A stretch of DNA of 64,000 nt, from contig CP046864.1 of NCBI GenBank assembly GCA_039640495.1, positions 1,674,001 through 1,738,000 of the forward strand, written 5' to 3'. A program made the position numbers and the translations under genes. The notes below the pieces were generated by a model that had not been told where the DNA came from, did not search any database, and saw only the letters and a program-made list of their open reading frames with translations. Of this stretch, positions 1 to 10,400 are shown one piece after another (within the stretch, counting starts at the first letter, position 1; each line of letters opens with the position of its first letter). This DNA is from Rhodobacteraceae bacterium IMCC1335. Its GTDB lineage: Bacteria; Pseudomonadota; Alphaproteobacteria; Rhodobacterales; Rhodobacteraceae.

Positions 1-1661
1 TGGGCATTATCAGCGTTTTGGGTGATCGAGACGCTGATTTGCGTTAGTGCAGCGCTGGTTTCCTCAATGGAACCTGCCTGCGTTCCCGCGTTGGTTTTAA
101 AACTTTCCGCGGTGGCATTCAATTGCAACGACGCCGTTGAAACCGATGTTACAGCGGTTTTTATATCCTGCATGATCAACTGAATGCGCTGAATAAATCC
201 GTTTAAAGAGGCAGCTGTTTGGCCAATTTCATTGCTACCAAAATCGGGCAGTCTGAGTGTTAAATCCCCTTCACCGGCACGAAGATTTTCGACAGCATCC
301 AGCATTTGGTTGATGGGTTTAGAAATCACTTGCCGCGAAAATATAACGATCACAGCGGCGATGACGGCAATGATCAGTGCGACAAATATTAAAATAGTAT
401 TGCGCATGTTATGCGTTGCCGCAAAAGCTTCGGCTTCATCAATTTCGCTTAAAATTGCCCAATCTACATCCTTAATCGCCAAGGGTTTAAACGCCGATAA
501 TACAGAAATGTTTCGATAGTCCTCTATGATTAATGATGCGGTTTCACCTTTTAAGGCCATTTGCGAGGCTGTTGTATCCACTTTTTGGCGGCCAATGACG
601 CTCCCTGATTTTTCAATTTCACGCAGTAAATTTTGCTCCATTCCGAGGTTTTCCATTTGTGCGAGGTAACCAGAGGGATCTTCAATCAAGAAGCGGGATT
701 CATTTTTAAGCGTAAGATCCGAACCGACCATATAGGTTTCGCCGCTTTCCCCCAAACCCATATCCCGCCAATTCTGGTTGTTGGTCATAATATTGTTGAT
801 CTGATCCACAGGCATTTGAAACGCTGCAACGCCCAATAACTTATCCTGCTCAAATATTGGCGAGACGATGAAGGAAGCGGGTGCGTTGTAAGAGGGCGCA
901 TAAGGCGAAAAATCAATCAAATATGTGAAGCTTGGCGCTTTAGCTGTTTTGGCAATTTGAAAGGCTTTCCCCAAATTGCTGGTGGCAAAGGGCCCTGTGA
1001 GCAACGAGGTTGCATAATCGGCTTCTTTGAACACGGAATACACGATATGCCCCGTATCAATATCAATTAGAAAAATGTCGTAATAGCCGAATTTTTCTAG
1101 AAAATTTTGAAAGACCGGGTGATAGCGCTCATGATGGTCACTGTACCGGCTGTTATCGCTTGCACGAGCAAGCTTATGTTTTGACCCCAGTTGATTGGGA
1201 TTATTTGCAATATATAAATCCTGAAGGGTCTGGGTACTTTTTTCGTTTGGAAAATAATCGATGAAATGAGGCGTGGTTTGTGAATTATCAGCAAGTTTCG
1301 GTAAAAAATCCCCTTGGTAATATTCCGCGACGCGGGTTTGCAGCGCGGCCTCGGCGTCCGGCGTAAGGTTGCGCTCTTCTGCGATTGTTTTAAAGGCTTC
1401 TGCGAAATCCTTCATCGCTGAAATGACCATGTGGTTTTCCGAAAAAGTTTCAATTTGATGCCTGATCTGCGAAAAGTAATTTTCCACCTGGGCCGCTTTC
1501 ATTTCGCGCGTTGCGATGAGTTTGTTGAAGGCTTGCTTTTCAAGTTCGCGTTGGGCAATGTCGATTGATATCGAAGATACTAAAACGATCGAAAGTAAGA
1601 TAAGCGGCAAAAGTGCGGTTAATACTTTCGTACCTATGTTTAAATTGCGCCAGACGGTCAT
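1..1661 (-). CDS. Methyl-accepting chemotaxis protein, C-terminus cut by window edge
   Basis: Reading frame open from an ATG at 1661 to the left edge, about 553 residues. It starts with a hydrophobic segment (residues about 9-31). A long extracytoplasmic sensor follows, with the pattern GLGESGETYMVG typical of Cache-type chemoreceptor sensors. A second membrane helix lies at about residues 413-437 and a HAMP linker follows (ISKPINQML ... GEGDLTLRL). The last visible part (SIEETSAALTQIS ... NADNA) is the start of the methyl-accepting signalling domain. It should bind a small ligand in the periplasm and signal to CheA/CheW. A weak AAGGG precedes the start. The transcript reads out of the window, so partners are unseen. 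Family call is firm; the ligand is unknown. Confidence 0.9.
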   Translation of the reverse strand, partial: MTVWRNLNIGTKVLTALLPLILLSIVLVSSISIDIAQRELEKQAFNKLIATREMKAAQVENYFSQIRHQIETFSENHMVISAMKDFAEAFKTIAEERNLTPDAEAALQTRVAEYYQGDFLPKLADNSQTTPHFIDYFPNEKSTQTLQDLYIANNPNQLGSKHKLARASDNSRYSDHHERYHPVFQNFLEKFGYYDIFLIDIDTGHIVYSVFKEADYATSLLTGPFATSNLGKAFQIAKTAKAPSFTYLIDFSPYAPSYNAPASFIVSPIFEQDKLLGVAAFQMPVDQINNIMTNNQNWRDMGLGESGETYMVGSDLTLKNESRFLIEDPSGYLAQMENLGMEQNLLREIEKSGSVIGRQKVDTTASQMALKGETASLIIEDYRNISVLSAFKPLAIKDVDWAILSEIDEAEAFAATHNMRNTILIFVALIIAVIAAVIVIFSRQVISKPINQMLDAVENLRAGEGDLTLRLPDFGSNEIGQTAASLNGFIQRIQLIMQDIKTAVTSVSTASLQLNATAESFKTNAGTQAGSIEETSAALTQISVSITQNADNA

Positions 1662-2079
1662 GATGTAAGCCCTTTTTAATAAAAATTAATAAAAGTAATT
1701 TTGAGACTTTTATGCGCTATTTATTCAATAAAAAATGCGCAATTCTAAACTTTTTGAGTATTCTTAATATTAGGTTGCAGAACGAATTATTAGTGTAAAA
1801 CGAAGTTGATAGGCATCGGGGCGTGAATGAGTTGTCTAAAAATGTGTATTTTTGAGTGTTTGCGTTTAAAATAATAATACCAGTATTGATATTTTTAGCA
1901 TTGTTTCAAGCGTTTTCAGAAAATTTTTGAGGTTAAAAGAAAGGTTTGCGGTGTAAATCTTTGGGAACATGCGCTTTGCGTTTAAAAAATTTAACCCCCG
2001 CAGGGGCTGCAATAAGACTGGCACAGAACTTGCAAAATTTCTTCAATCGAAATGCCCTATCTATCGCCGGAGCGCTGCT
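1662..2079. other. AT-rich intergenic region between divergent genes
   Basis: The first 350 bases upstream of the chemoreceptor are very AT-rich and hold no convincing gene. An ORF can be opened from 1969 in frame with the following gene. A sigma-54-type promoter lies inside that extension, so the extension is probably not translated. A short GC hairpin (CCCC-GCA-GGGG, about 1996-2006) lies just before the promoter. Confidence 0.5.
2018..2034 (+). promoter_or_regulatory. Sigma-54 (RpoN) type promoter
   Basis: CTGGCAC, five bases, TTGCA matches the -24/-12 consensus TGGCAC-N5-TTGC(A/T) with correct spacing. The -12 element ends 45 bases before the ATG at 2080. This predicts RpoN- and activator-dependent expression of the unknown gene. 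No activator gene or activator site was recognised nearby. Confidence 0.6.
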
Positions 2080-2502
2080 ATGAACCTTGCTGATTTTAAA
2101 CCATCCAATTCAGCCACACCAACCCCGATTGAACCGGCCAGCTGGATGCGTAGCGCGCTGCTGTCTTTGGCTCTGTCTGAAAAAGGCCCAGCCGAAAATA
2201 ACCATGCGCTTTTGCGCAAGCAATTTGTTTTCTCAAATTGCGTGCTTCAGGCATTTGAAGCGATTTTAAGCGCCAATAAAATCACCATAGAAGAAGCAAG
2301 GTTGGTGGATGAACTGATTCAGAGCTATTTATGCGACGACCTTCTGTCAGCCTTGGGTGAAGATTGTATTTCAGTGATTCACCGCTTGCTGATGCCCTTT
2401 TCCGATGCGGTGGAAACCCCGAAAGCGAAATCAAAACCAAGCGCGCGCATGGCCGTTTTTACCGAATTTTCGATTACAGACGCGCCGGCAAACTTTGTCT
2501 AA
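2080..2502 (+). CDS. Hypothetical protein, 140 aa, behind sigma-54 promoter
   Basis: No family recognised. The protein is mostly helical and soluble. It has a Pro/Thr-rich N-terminal stretch, a central helical part (QAFEAILSANKITIEEARLVDELI) and a Ser/Lys-rich tail. No signal peptide or membrane helix is seen. I chose the ATG at 2080 because GGAG lies 8 bases upstream and because the sigma-54 promoter at 2018-2034 excludes the upstream start. RpoN control in this order often goes with nitrogen, motility or stress functions, but nothing in the sequence identifies which. Confidence 0.7.
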   Translation: MNLADFKPSNSATPTPIEPASWMRSALLSLALSEKGPAENNHALLRKQFVFSNCVLQAFEAILSANKITIEEARLVDELIQSYLCDDLLSALGEDCISVIHRLLMPFSDAVETPKAKSKPSARMAVFTEFSITDAPANFV

Positions 2503-2649
2503 CCCGATTACGATTTTGTGAATGAAGGCCAGAGCTTTCAAAGTTTGATACGGGCCTTTCAACCCAGAAATTCATTGACCTTCTGGCCGAGTTGCCGTTG
2601 TTTAAACCAATGATATTTCGCGTTGAAGCTTTTCTGGTAAACGTCAGAT

Positions 2650-3606
2650 ATGTGTGACATTTTGCTTGCAGGCGCCACCGGCTATATCGGCTCGGCAGTG
2701 GCAAAGGCCCTTGTAGAGAAGGGGTATCAGGTGTTGTGCCCGGTGCGACGGATGCCCAAAGCACCCCTTAATGGCGTGATTTATGAAATTTGTGATGTTA
2801 CCGATGCCGTTGCAGTAAAGCAGTTGGCGCAGCGATTTTCGGGCATTGAAGCGATTATTTCCTGTATTGCTTCGCGCACGGGGGGGCGCCAAGACGCGTG
2901 GTTGGTTGACTATCGCGCGAATATGACGCTGCTGGAAACCGCGCAAGAATGGGCGGTCGAGCACTATATTCTATTATCGGCGATTTGCGTACAAAAACCG
3001 CGCTTGGAATTTCAACATGCCAAGCGCGCATTTGAACAAAAGCTTCAGGCGTCTGGTCTTACCTATAGTATCGTGCGACCGACTGCGTTTTTCAAATCAC
3101 TCTCGGGGCAGGTAGAAAAGGTAAAGGCTGGGAAAGCCTTTGTGATGTTCGATGATGGCCTGCAAACGGCGTGTAAACCAATTTCAGAAGCGGATTTGGC
3201 CGCTTATATTTGCGGATGTTTAAACGATATTAAACGCCACAATGCGATTTTACCGATCGGGGGGCCTGGCCCTGCGATTACGCCAATAGAGCAGGCGCAA
3301 TTATTGTTTCGCCTTTTGCAAAAGCCCGAAAAAATTCGGCGCGTTCCCAGCGCGCTTTTCAAAGTGATCGGCGGCGTCTTGGCGGGGCCTTCTTTGCTGT
3401 CGGGTCGTTTGGCTGACAAACGCGAATTTGTAAATATCGGACATTATTATGCGACTGAGTCGATGTTGCTTTGGGATCCAGAGTTGTCAGTATATTCTGC
3501 GCAAAACACCCCAGAATTTGGCGACCAGAGCTTGGAGGCGTTTTATCGCCAAGCTTTAAAGACTGGTCTGGATGGTCAGGATTTGGGGGCGCATAAATTA
3601 TTTTAG
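2650..3606 (+). CDS. bciA: BciA-type divinyl (proto)chlorophyllide 8-vinyl reductase
   Basis: A 318-residue NAD(P)H-dependent reductase of the extended SDR/NmrA type. The nucleotide-binding motif GATGYIGSAVA is at residues 8-18. The family-typical blocks RPTAFFKSLSGQ (about 146-157), TACKPIS, LPIGGPGPAITP and ATESMLLWDPE follow in order. BciA enzymes reduce the 8-vinyl group of divinyl chlorophyllide or protochlorophyllide during bacteriochlorophyll synthesis. No other photosynthesis gene lies in this window, so the gene stands outside any photosynthesis cluster. It suggests an aerobic anoxygenic phototroph, or a relic of one. An NADH dehydrogenase-like paralogue with another substrate cannot be excluded. 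Confidence 0.75.
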   Translation: MCDILLAGATGYIGSAVAKALVEKGYQVLCPVRRMPKAPLNGVIYEICDVTDAVAVKQLAQRFSGIEAIISCIASRTGGRQDAWLVDYRANMTLLETAQEWAVEHYILLSAICVQKPRLEFQHAKRAFEQKLQASGLTYSIVRPTAFFKSLSGQVEKVKAGKAFVMFDDGLQTACKPISEADLAAYICGCLNDIKRHNAILPIGGPGPAITPIEQAQLLFRLLQKPEKIRRVPSALFKVIGGVLAGPSLLSGRLADKREFVNIGHYYATESMLLWDPELSVYSAQNTPEFGDQSLEAFYRQALKTGLDGQDLGAHKLF

Positions 3607-3846
3607 AATTTGCCGTCAAGCTGATAGAGCGTTTCAGATTAAAAGTGAAGGTAAAGCATATCCTTTTTTACTGACTATATTTAAGCCTTGCGGCTTTCAA
3701 ACCTTCCACTGCATCGATGCTGCCTTGTGAGCTTTTTGAAGGATTATACTCGCCGGTCAGCGATCTGAAGCGGGGCGTTGCAACCGTGATGTGTTGGGAA
3801 AGCGCAATGAGCTCCATTTTTTGGCATTTAGAAAACTGAGGTCAAA

Positions 3847-4649
3847 TTGATTAAAACCATATATATCGCAGGCCCGCTATTTAACGCTCTTGGACGAGGC
3901 TGTCTTCAAGATATCGCCTATGAGCTATAAGCCGACGGGTATGATTGTTTTTTGCCCCATAGAGATCAAACCGGAATCGAAGCGTGAGAGCTGGACGGCA
4001 CATCATTTGGCAGCAACCCATCAAAGGAGCAACCAATGTACTTCTACTTACCATAGGCCAACATTGTTTTATTCTTTGTTATCATGACAGTCCGAGGAAC
4101 GGAAATTTCTGACCGCAATGCATTATTTCAGCTTGGCACTGGACTAGCTCTTATGCTGATCGTCACAGACATATTGTCATTAACGGGACTTGTTTGACGA
4201 CTTTGAGCCAAGGAACCAAACTATCGCTCACCTAAAGCGACTTGAATCGTGTCTACTATTGGCGCAAAGACATAACTGATGTGCTGCCGTTTGTCGGTTT
4301 GGATATCGCTGGCAGCTGACAGATTTGGGTGACGGGCAAATTGCTCAGAACCACTCATCAGCTAATATGAGCAAAAAAAACAAAAGATAAAATCTTCAAT
4401 AATGACTTATGGGGGCTTCAGGCTGCGGATCTGGCGGCTTTTTTGGTTACCGGTCAAGATATCGATTCTAGCATGGCCGCGGAAATTTGGTTTTCTTTTG
4501 CAACTGGCAAGCCTGTCATTGCAGTCACCGCGTCAGAGCGCAGATTTCGTAATTTATTTGCTGAGGGAATGTTCGCTTACAAAGTAAAGACTGTGCAGGA
4601 AATTCGCCTGGCAATATCTTTGGTGGACAGCTCAGTGCGCAACCCATAG
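3847..4649 (+). pseudogene. Decayed nucleoside 2-deoxyribosyltransferase-like gene
   Basis: Read from 3847, the frame begins IKTIYIAGPLFNA, the N-terminal signature of nucleoside 2-deoxyribosyltransferases, then YDCFLPHRDQTGIEA. In-frame stops follow (near 3917, 3977, 4042). The C-terminal half resumes in another frame at about 4389-4649: NNDLWGLQAADL, GQDIDSSMAAEIWFSFATGKPVIAV and a VKTVQEIRLAI tail. Intact relatives exchange the base on deoxynucleosides. The middle (about 4100-4380) aligns poorly, so this could be one two-domain gene or two adjacent copies. It cannot make a full protein. Confidence 0.7.
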
Positions 4650-4685
4650 TCTTTTGTCGATGGCTCATAAATAAGGATTAGTAAG

Positions 4686-5501
4686 ATGATGAAACGTTTT
4701 GTATTTGCGCTGTTATCCAGCGCATTGGTCACCTCGGCTGCGCATGCGGGGGGGCATTGTGCCGCGGGAAAGACGCTGACGGATGGTAAGCTAACAATTG
4801 CCACTGGAAATCCAGCCTATTACCCTTGGGTGATGGATGACGCGCCCGAAAGCGGGAAAGGCTTTGAGGCTGCAGTTGCTTATGCGATGGCGTCAGAAAT
4901 GGGGTTTTCCGCCGCAGATGTGGTCTGGGTGAGAACGTCATTTGACGAAGCGATTCAACCAGGGGCAAAAAACTTTGATTTGAATATGCAGCAATACTCA
5001 ATCACGCCAGAACGTGAAATCGTTGTCGATTTTTCAGTTCCTTATTATTCGGCGCCGATGGCCGTCTTGGTTGGCAAAGGGGCCGTCGATACTGCGCCGA
5101 CTATGGCGGATCTTAAGGGTTTGAAATGGGGCGCAGTCGGATCAACAACTGCGGTTTCTAAATTGGAAAACGTTGTAAAGCCGGAAAGTGCAATTTTGCT
5201 TTACGCGGATAATGCAGATGTCAATGCCGCGATAAGTGCCAACCAGATTGACGCCGCGCTTTTTGATTTGCCGACGGCGTTGTTTCTGAGTGCTGTGATG
5301 ATTGAAGGCTCAAAAGTGATTGGTCAATTTTCGGCTGATGCAAGCGATAATCCTGATCAGTTCGGAATGTTAATGGAAGATGGAAACGCGTTAAAAGATT
5401 GTGTAGACCAAGCCCTTACAAAATTGGCTGCGACTGGAAGCTTGGCTGCGATTGAAGCTGAATGGTTGCAGGATACAACCGGCGTTCCGTTAATCAAATA
5501 A
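4686..5501 (+). CDS. Amino-acid ABC transporter, periplasmic substrate-binding protein
   Basis: A 271-residue SBP_bac_3-type protein. The signal peptide covers residues 1 to about 22 (LVTSAAHAGG). The mature part has the family pattern LTIATGNPAYYPW, GKGFEAAVAYAMA and the SITPERE/VDFSVPYY block in which bound polar amino acids are recognised. AGGA lies 8 bases before the ATG at 4686; an ATG one codon later could also be used. The next gene starts inside its stop codon (TAATG), so binding protein, permease and ATPase form one operon. The substrate is probably a polar amino acid or a derivative; specificity cannot be read. Confidence 0.9.
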   Translation: MMKRFVFALLSSALVTSAAHAGGHCAAGKTLTDGKLTIATGNPAYYPWVMDDAPESGKGFEAAVAYAMASEMGFSAADVVWVRTSFDEAIQPGAKNFDLNMQQYSITPEREIVVDFSVPYYSAPMAVLVGKGAVDTAPTMADLKGLKWGAVGSTTAVSKLENVVKPESAILLYADNADVNAAISANQIDAALFDLPTALFLSAVMIEGSKVIGQFSADASDNPDQFGMLMEDGNALKDCVDQALTKLAATGSLAAIEAEWLQDTTGVPLIK

Positions 5502-6334
5502 TGAGCAGACGGCACGCTGTGAGCGCTACGCGTCGCGAGATTTATGAAGCTGAGCGGCGGCGAAGGTCCTTGGCGGTTGCAGCGGCCAGCACGGCAGTGG
5601 TTGTGCTGGCCTTAATCATGCTGGTTCCTTTGACGCCTGGATGGGAAAAAGTTCAGAAAAGTTTTTTCAACGGGGCGGTTTTGGCAAAGTCTTTTCCCAG
5701 GCTTTTGGATGCGTTCAAGGTTAACGTGATGATCTTTGCCTGGTCGGCGCCTTCGATAGCGGTTTTAGGGCTGTTGATCGCCTTGGCGCGGAATGTTCGC
5801 GCGCCAACGTTATTTCCGTTGCGGATTTTTGCAACGATTTACACGGATGTGTTTCGCGGTGTGCCGGTTATTTTGACTGTTTATTTGATTGGCTTTGGAA
5901 TTCCGGGCTTGGGTCTGCCAAGGCCGTGGAATTCCCCTTATATTTGGGGCTCCGTTGCTTTGGTTCTGACCTATTCCGCTTATGTGGCCGAAATTTTCCG
6001 TTCGGGCATCGACAGCGTGCATCACAGCCAACGTTCGGCGGCCTTATCGCTTGGCCTATCGGAAGGCCAAGCCATGCGCGATGTGATACTGCCTCAAGCG
6101 GTTCGCAACGTTGTTCCAAGCCAGATGAACATGCTTATCGCTCTGCAAAAAGATGTTTCGCTGCTCAGCTTTATTGGCCCTGTTGAGATTTTTCGGCAGG
6201 CCGGTGTGTTCAAGTCGTTGCTTGCCAATTTCACACCTTATGTTGGGGCCGCGATCATATTTTTGGCCGTTACCATTCCCGCCACACGCTATGCGGATTA
6301 TTTAATGGCAAAACAAACGCGCGAGAGACGCTGA
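5501..6334 (+). CDS. Amino-acid ABC transporter permease (HisM/GlnP family)
   Basis: About 277 residues. I placed the start at the ATG at 5501, which overlaps the binding-protein stop. A longer frame opening at 5462 would run 40 bases into the upstream gene. A basic N-terminus is followed by one helix (about 20-43), a periplasmic stretch, and the five-helix permease core. The EAA-type coupling loop is ALSLGLSEGQAMRDVILPQAVRNVVP. Only one permease gene is present, so the inner-membrane part is probably a homodimer. The stop overlaps the ATPase start (TGATG). Confidence 0.9.
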   Translation: MSRRHAVSATRREIYEAERRRRSLAVAAASTAVVVLALIMLVPLTPGWEKVQKSFFNGAVLAKSFPRLLDAFKVNVMIFAWSAPSIAVLGLLIALARNVRAPTLFPLRIFATIYTDVFRGVPVILTVYLIGFGIPGLGLPRPWNSPYIWGSVALVLTYSAYVAEIFRSGIDSVHHSQRSAALSLGLSEGQAMRDVILPQAVRNVVPSQMNMLIALQKDVSLLSFIGPVEIFRQAGVFKSLLANFTPYVGAAIIFLAVTIPATRYADYLMAKQTRERR

Positions 6335-7065
6335 TGAGTAAGGTAAAACTGCGCAATGTGGTGAAGCGTTTTGGCGAAAACACGGTGTGCAATGGTGTCA
6401 GTTTGGATGTGCAGCAAGGTGAAATGGTGTGTCTTATCGGCGCGTCCGGCGCTGGAAAATCAACTTTGCTCAGATGTATTAATCTTTTAGATCCAATTGA
6501 TGATGGTGAAATTTTTCTTGATGGTGATGATATTTCCCAGCCTGGCTTGGATCCACAAGCTATTCGCGGGCGCATCGGGATGGTATTTCAAAGCTTTAAT
6601 TTATTTCCGCATATGACCGCGCTTGAAAATGCCATGTTGGCGCCGCGGCGGGTGCACAACCTCCCCCGCAATACGTTTAGGCCCCAAGTTGAATCTTTGT
6701 TCGAGCGTTTTAATCTCGCCGATCGCATGCATAATTATCCAGATCAACTTTCAGGCGGGCAACAGCAGCGCGTTGCGATTGTGCGGGCATTGGCGATGCG
6801 CCCCGAAGTGATGCTTTTTGATGAAATCACCTCTGCTTTAGACCCGCAATTGGTGGGAGAAGTCTTAGATGTTTTGCTGCAGCTCAAATCTGAGGGTATG
6901 ACGATGATATTGGCCACGCATGAGATGGGTTTTGCAAGGCAGGCCGCCGATCAGGTCTGCTTTCTTAAGGATGGATCTATTTTAGAAGAAGGCTCGGCGC
7001 AAAGCCTGTTTGGCGCGCCGCAACACAGCGAAACGAAATTATTCCTAGAAAGAGCGCTAAAGTAA
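6334..7065 (+). CDS. Amino-acid ABC transporter ATP-binding protein
   Basis: A 243-residue ATPase of the polar amino acid (GlnQ/HisP) class. Walker A GASGAGKST is at about residues 37-45, the Q-loop in MVFQSFNLFPHMT, the signature LSGGQQQR at about 138-145, Walker B VMLFDEITSALDP, and the switch histidine in LATHEMGF. It energises uptake by the two preceding genes. All ATPase motifs are intact, unlike the decayed paralogue at 26.0 kb. Confidence 0.92.
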   Translation: MSKVKLRNVVKRFGENTVCNGVSLDVQQGEMVCLIGASGAGKSTLLRCINLLDPIDDGEIFLDGDDISQPGLDPQAIRGRIGMVFQSFNLFPHMTALENAMLAPRRVHNLPRNTFRPQVESLFERFNLADRMHNYPDQLSGGQQQRVAIVRALAMRPEVMLFDEITSALDPQLVGEVLDVLLQLKSEGMTMILATHEMGFARQAADQVCFLKDGSILEEGSAQSLFGAPQHSETKLFLERALK

Positions 7066-7438
7066 ATCTGAAATGGGTTCCGGTCAAAAGCTTTGAGTGA
7101 CAAACCCCAAAGGGTAACACGTATTGCGCATTTTTAATTTTTATAAAAGTAAATAAAAACAGCAACTAGTATGGCGTACTTTATCTATATTTATTGAAGG
7201 GTGAGCAGGGATTATTGATATACACAGCTTGAAAACAGCGTGGAGATCCATATTTTGATTGACTTCCAGTGCGATATTGTTTCTTTTTTTTGTATTAAAG
7301 AAAATTATTTGAACTGTTTGTTAAATTCTGACCCGCATGGTGTCATTGCCTAAGCTCTAAAGTTAAACCCGTCATGGGCGCGTAAAGACGCTGGAAAGAC
7401 GTGTTTTTCGTTTAGAGAATCCTTATTTTGGGTGATCT
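7066..7438. other. Intergenic region upstream of the exoprotein gene
   Basis: AT-rich, with stop codons in all frames and no convincing short gene, tRNA or terminator hairpin. It presumably holds the promoter of the two-partner secretion operon, but no clear -35/-10 pair stands out. GGGTGA lies a few bases before the ATG at 7439. Confidence 0.4.
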
Positions 7439-10400
7439 ATGCATATTGTTAAAGTACGTATTTTGAATATATTTCGGGCACTCTATCGCAGGCTATTTCA
7501 TCCCAAAGCCAGAAAAATTTCATTTTTTTCTGCTGTTTGTATCGCTGTGTGCGCTCCTCTTTTTGCGGCAGATTTGCCGCATGGCGGATCTGTTGCGGGC
7601 GGTCAGGCGGTTATCACCCGGCAAACGCATAGCGTTGAGGTTTTTCAAAGCAGTGATCGCGTGTCTCTTTTGTGGGATGAGTTTTCGATTGGAGCTGATA
7701 AAACAGTCAATTTTGTTCAGCCCTCCTCCAGATCAATCGCTTTGAACACCGTGCCGAATGGAAATATATCGCATATACACGGCGCGCTGAAAGCAAATGG
7801 GCGGGTTTTTCTGATCAACCCATCTGGCATTGTGTTTGGCTCAGATGCCCAAGTGAATGTTGGAGGGTTGCTTGCTTCAACATTGCATCTTGGCTCGCAA
7901 GAGCGATTTTTTAGCGCAGATGAATCATTTTTATTCAAAGGTGAAAGTTCTGGCTCAATCATCAATAATGGCGATTTACGCGCCCTCAACACGAGTGGTG
8001 ACGCGTCTGTAACCTTGATCGCGGCGCAGATAGAAAATTATGGTCGTATCAAAGCCAGGCATGTCGGGTTAGCGGCTGGATCGCAGGTCCGCCTTGATTT
8101 GGGAGCAGGGTTTTCCATTGCGGTCGAAAAAGCTGCCCTTGATGCCAAAATTGAGCAAGGTGGGGCGATACAGGCTGAAGGCGGCCGCCTCATATTGAAC
8201 GCGCAAACCGCCAATGATTTGATGGCTACGGTCGTAAATCATGCGGGTATAAGCGAAGCAACCGCTCTGACCAAAGACGCAGCGGGCGATATCTATCTGG
8301 TCAGCAATGGTGGCGTGCGCATATCAGAGAATTCGCAACTTTCGGTTGCAGGCAAAAAACCCGGTCGCGTTACAATTAAAGCCGATCACCTGACGCAAGC
8401 TGGAAAAATTGACGCCTCGGCCAGTGGCGCGGCGCAAGCTGGCGGAGAAGTGCTGCTGGATGTGTCAAGAAGGTTTAATAATTCAGGTGTCATTACCGCC
8501 AATTCAGCAAGCGAGGATGGTGGATCCATTTCAATTTCTGCTGAAAATATTACCGAAACATCCAGCGCCTTATACCAGGCAGATGGGTTTTTATCGGGTG
8601 GCGATATCATTCTCACAGGCAGCACGGAAGTTTTTTCATCTGCCGATTTTACCGCAATTGGGCATCAGGAAAATGGCGGTCGCATTGATATTACGGCGCC
8701 CGATACGCGGTTTTTATCCAATTCAATCACCGCCTCTGGCGTAATATTGGGCGGTTTGGTGCGCTTAGGGGGCGCGTTCCAAGGTGGAAAAACCCCAGAT
8801 ACAGCCGAGCGTTTACGCCATAGTTTTGTAGATCTATGGGGCAGCTTGCCCGATCTTTCCTCAGCCCAATCGCTTTTTGTGAATGATGGCGTGTCGATTG
8901 ATGTCTCTTCCGGGAAGGGCCGGGGTGGCACGGCGATCGCTTGGTCAGATCAACAAACCACTTTTTTGGGGAAGATCATGGCTAAAGGTCCGCTTTATGG
9001 CGGTTCGGTTGAAATTTCTTCGGCAAATAACTTGCGCTATATCGGCTTGAAATCCATCGAAACCGGCCCTGGTGGTCATTTATTGCTTGATCCTAAAAAT
9101 ATCACCTTGGGTGATGCGGCCGATGCCTCTGGATGGAACTATAATGGTATTATAGGCCTTGGATATACCGGCGGAAAGAACCTAGATACGTCTGGGTTTT
9201 TTTCAAATGGTGATAATGCAGGCAGGGCGGTTGCTTTGAACGCTGCTGGGAATCGTATGGCGATTGGAGCCCTATTTGCTGATGGATCTGAGAATGGTGG
9301 AAGTGTTTCAAATTCAGGCAAGGTGTTTTTATTTAGTTTTTCAGATAATACATTCTCCGGGGGGGCATTGAACGCCACCATTGGCCTGAACGAAAACTTC
9401 CCCGTAGAGGGGCTAAGTGTTAGTGATAATTTTGGGGCTTCTGTGGCCTTCAACGGCGCGGGAGATCGACTGGCTGTCGGCGCGATTGGCGATGACTTTG
9501 CTAATGTGGATGAGGATGAAACAGATGCCAAAGCGGGGGCTGTGTATCTTTTCAGTTTCACTGATACCGACGGCGCGATTTCAAATTTTGAAACCGAGGC
9601 TGTGATTGGAAAAGGTTATTCTGGTGGTAAATACTTTTCTGTCGATAGATTGCTGGGAGCGGTAGAAAATCCCGCCAGCGATCAGTTTGGCACATCGCTC
9701 GCGCTAAGCGATGACGCGACGCTTTTGGCGATAGGGGCTAGTGGGGATGATGGAGCGACTATTGGTGGCGTTGATGATCCTAATGCGACGAGAGGCACTG
9801 GCGCGGTTTACTTGTTCAAATTTGACGACGGTTCGTTTTCAGGTGCAAGTTTGGAAGGGATTATTGGCAAAAACTATGAAGATGCCGATAGCCCTCTTTC
9901 CAAAAGCTTTAATGTTTCATCGCTTGCAAAGCATGATGCATTTGGCAGGAGCCTGACATTGAATGGGGCGGGAAATCGATTGGCCGTCGGAGCTCACAAT
10001 GCCGAGGCTGCGGATGGCACGCAGACTAGCAGCGGTGCCGTATTTCTTTTTAGCTTTAATGATAACGCGTTTTCTGGGGCAGCTTTAGAGGCCACGTTTG
10101 GAATAGGATATTCTGGGGGCAAAAATTTTGATGTGAGTGGGCTAGAAGCCGGAGACCGCTTCGGCACAGGCGTTGCCTTGAATACTGCCGGGGATCGCCT
10201 GGCGGTTGGGGCCGGTTTTGATGATGGCAGTGATAACTCTATCAGCGCTTCGGGTGCAGTATATGCTTTTGCTTTTAGCGATTCAGATTTTAATGGCGCG
10301 ACGCAAATTGGAACGATTGGGGCAGGGTATTCGGGTGATAATGATGTGAATCTTTCCACATTATCTGACGAGGACGTTCGAGTTGCTACAAATGATCAAT

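Noticed and set aside
9139..9561. Reverse-strand ORF of 140 aa inside the exoprotein gene
   Set aside because: It is a shadow of the repeat-rich TpsA coding sequence, Ala/Pro/Ser-biased, with no motif; the same holds for 9994-10359 and 10513-10989.
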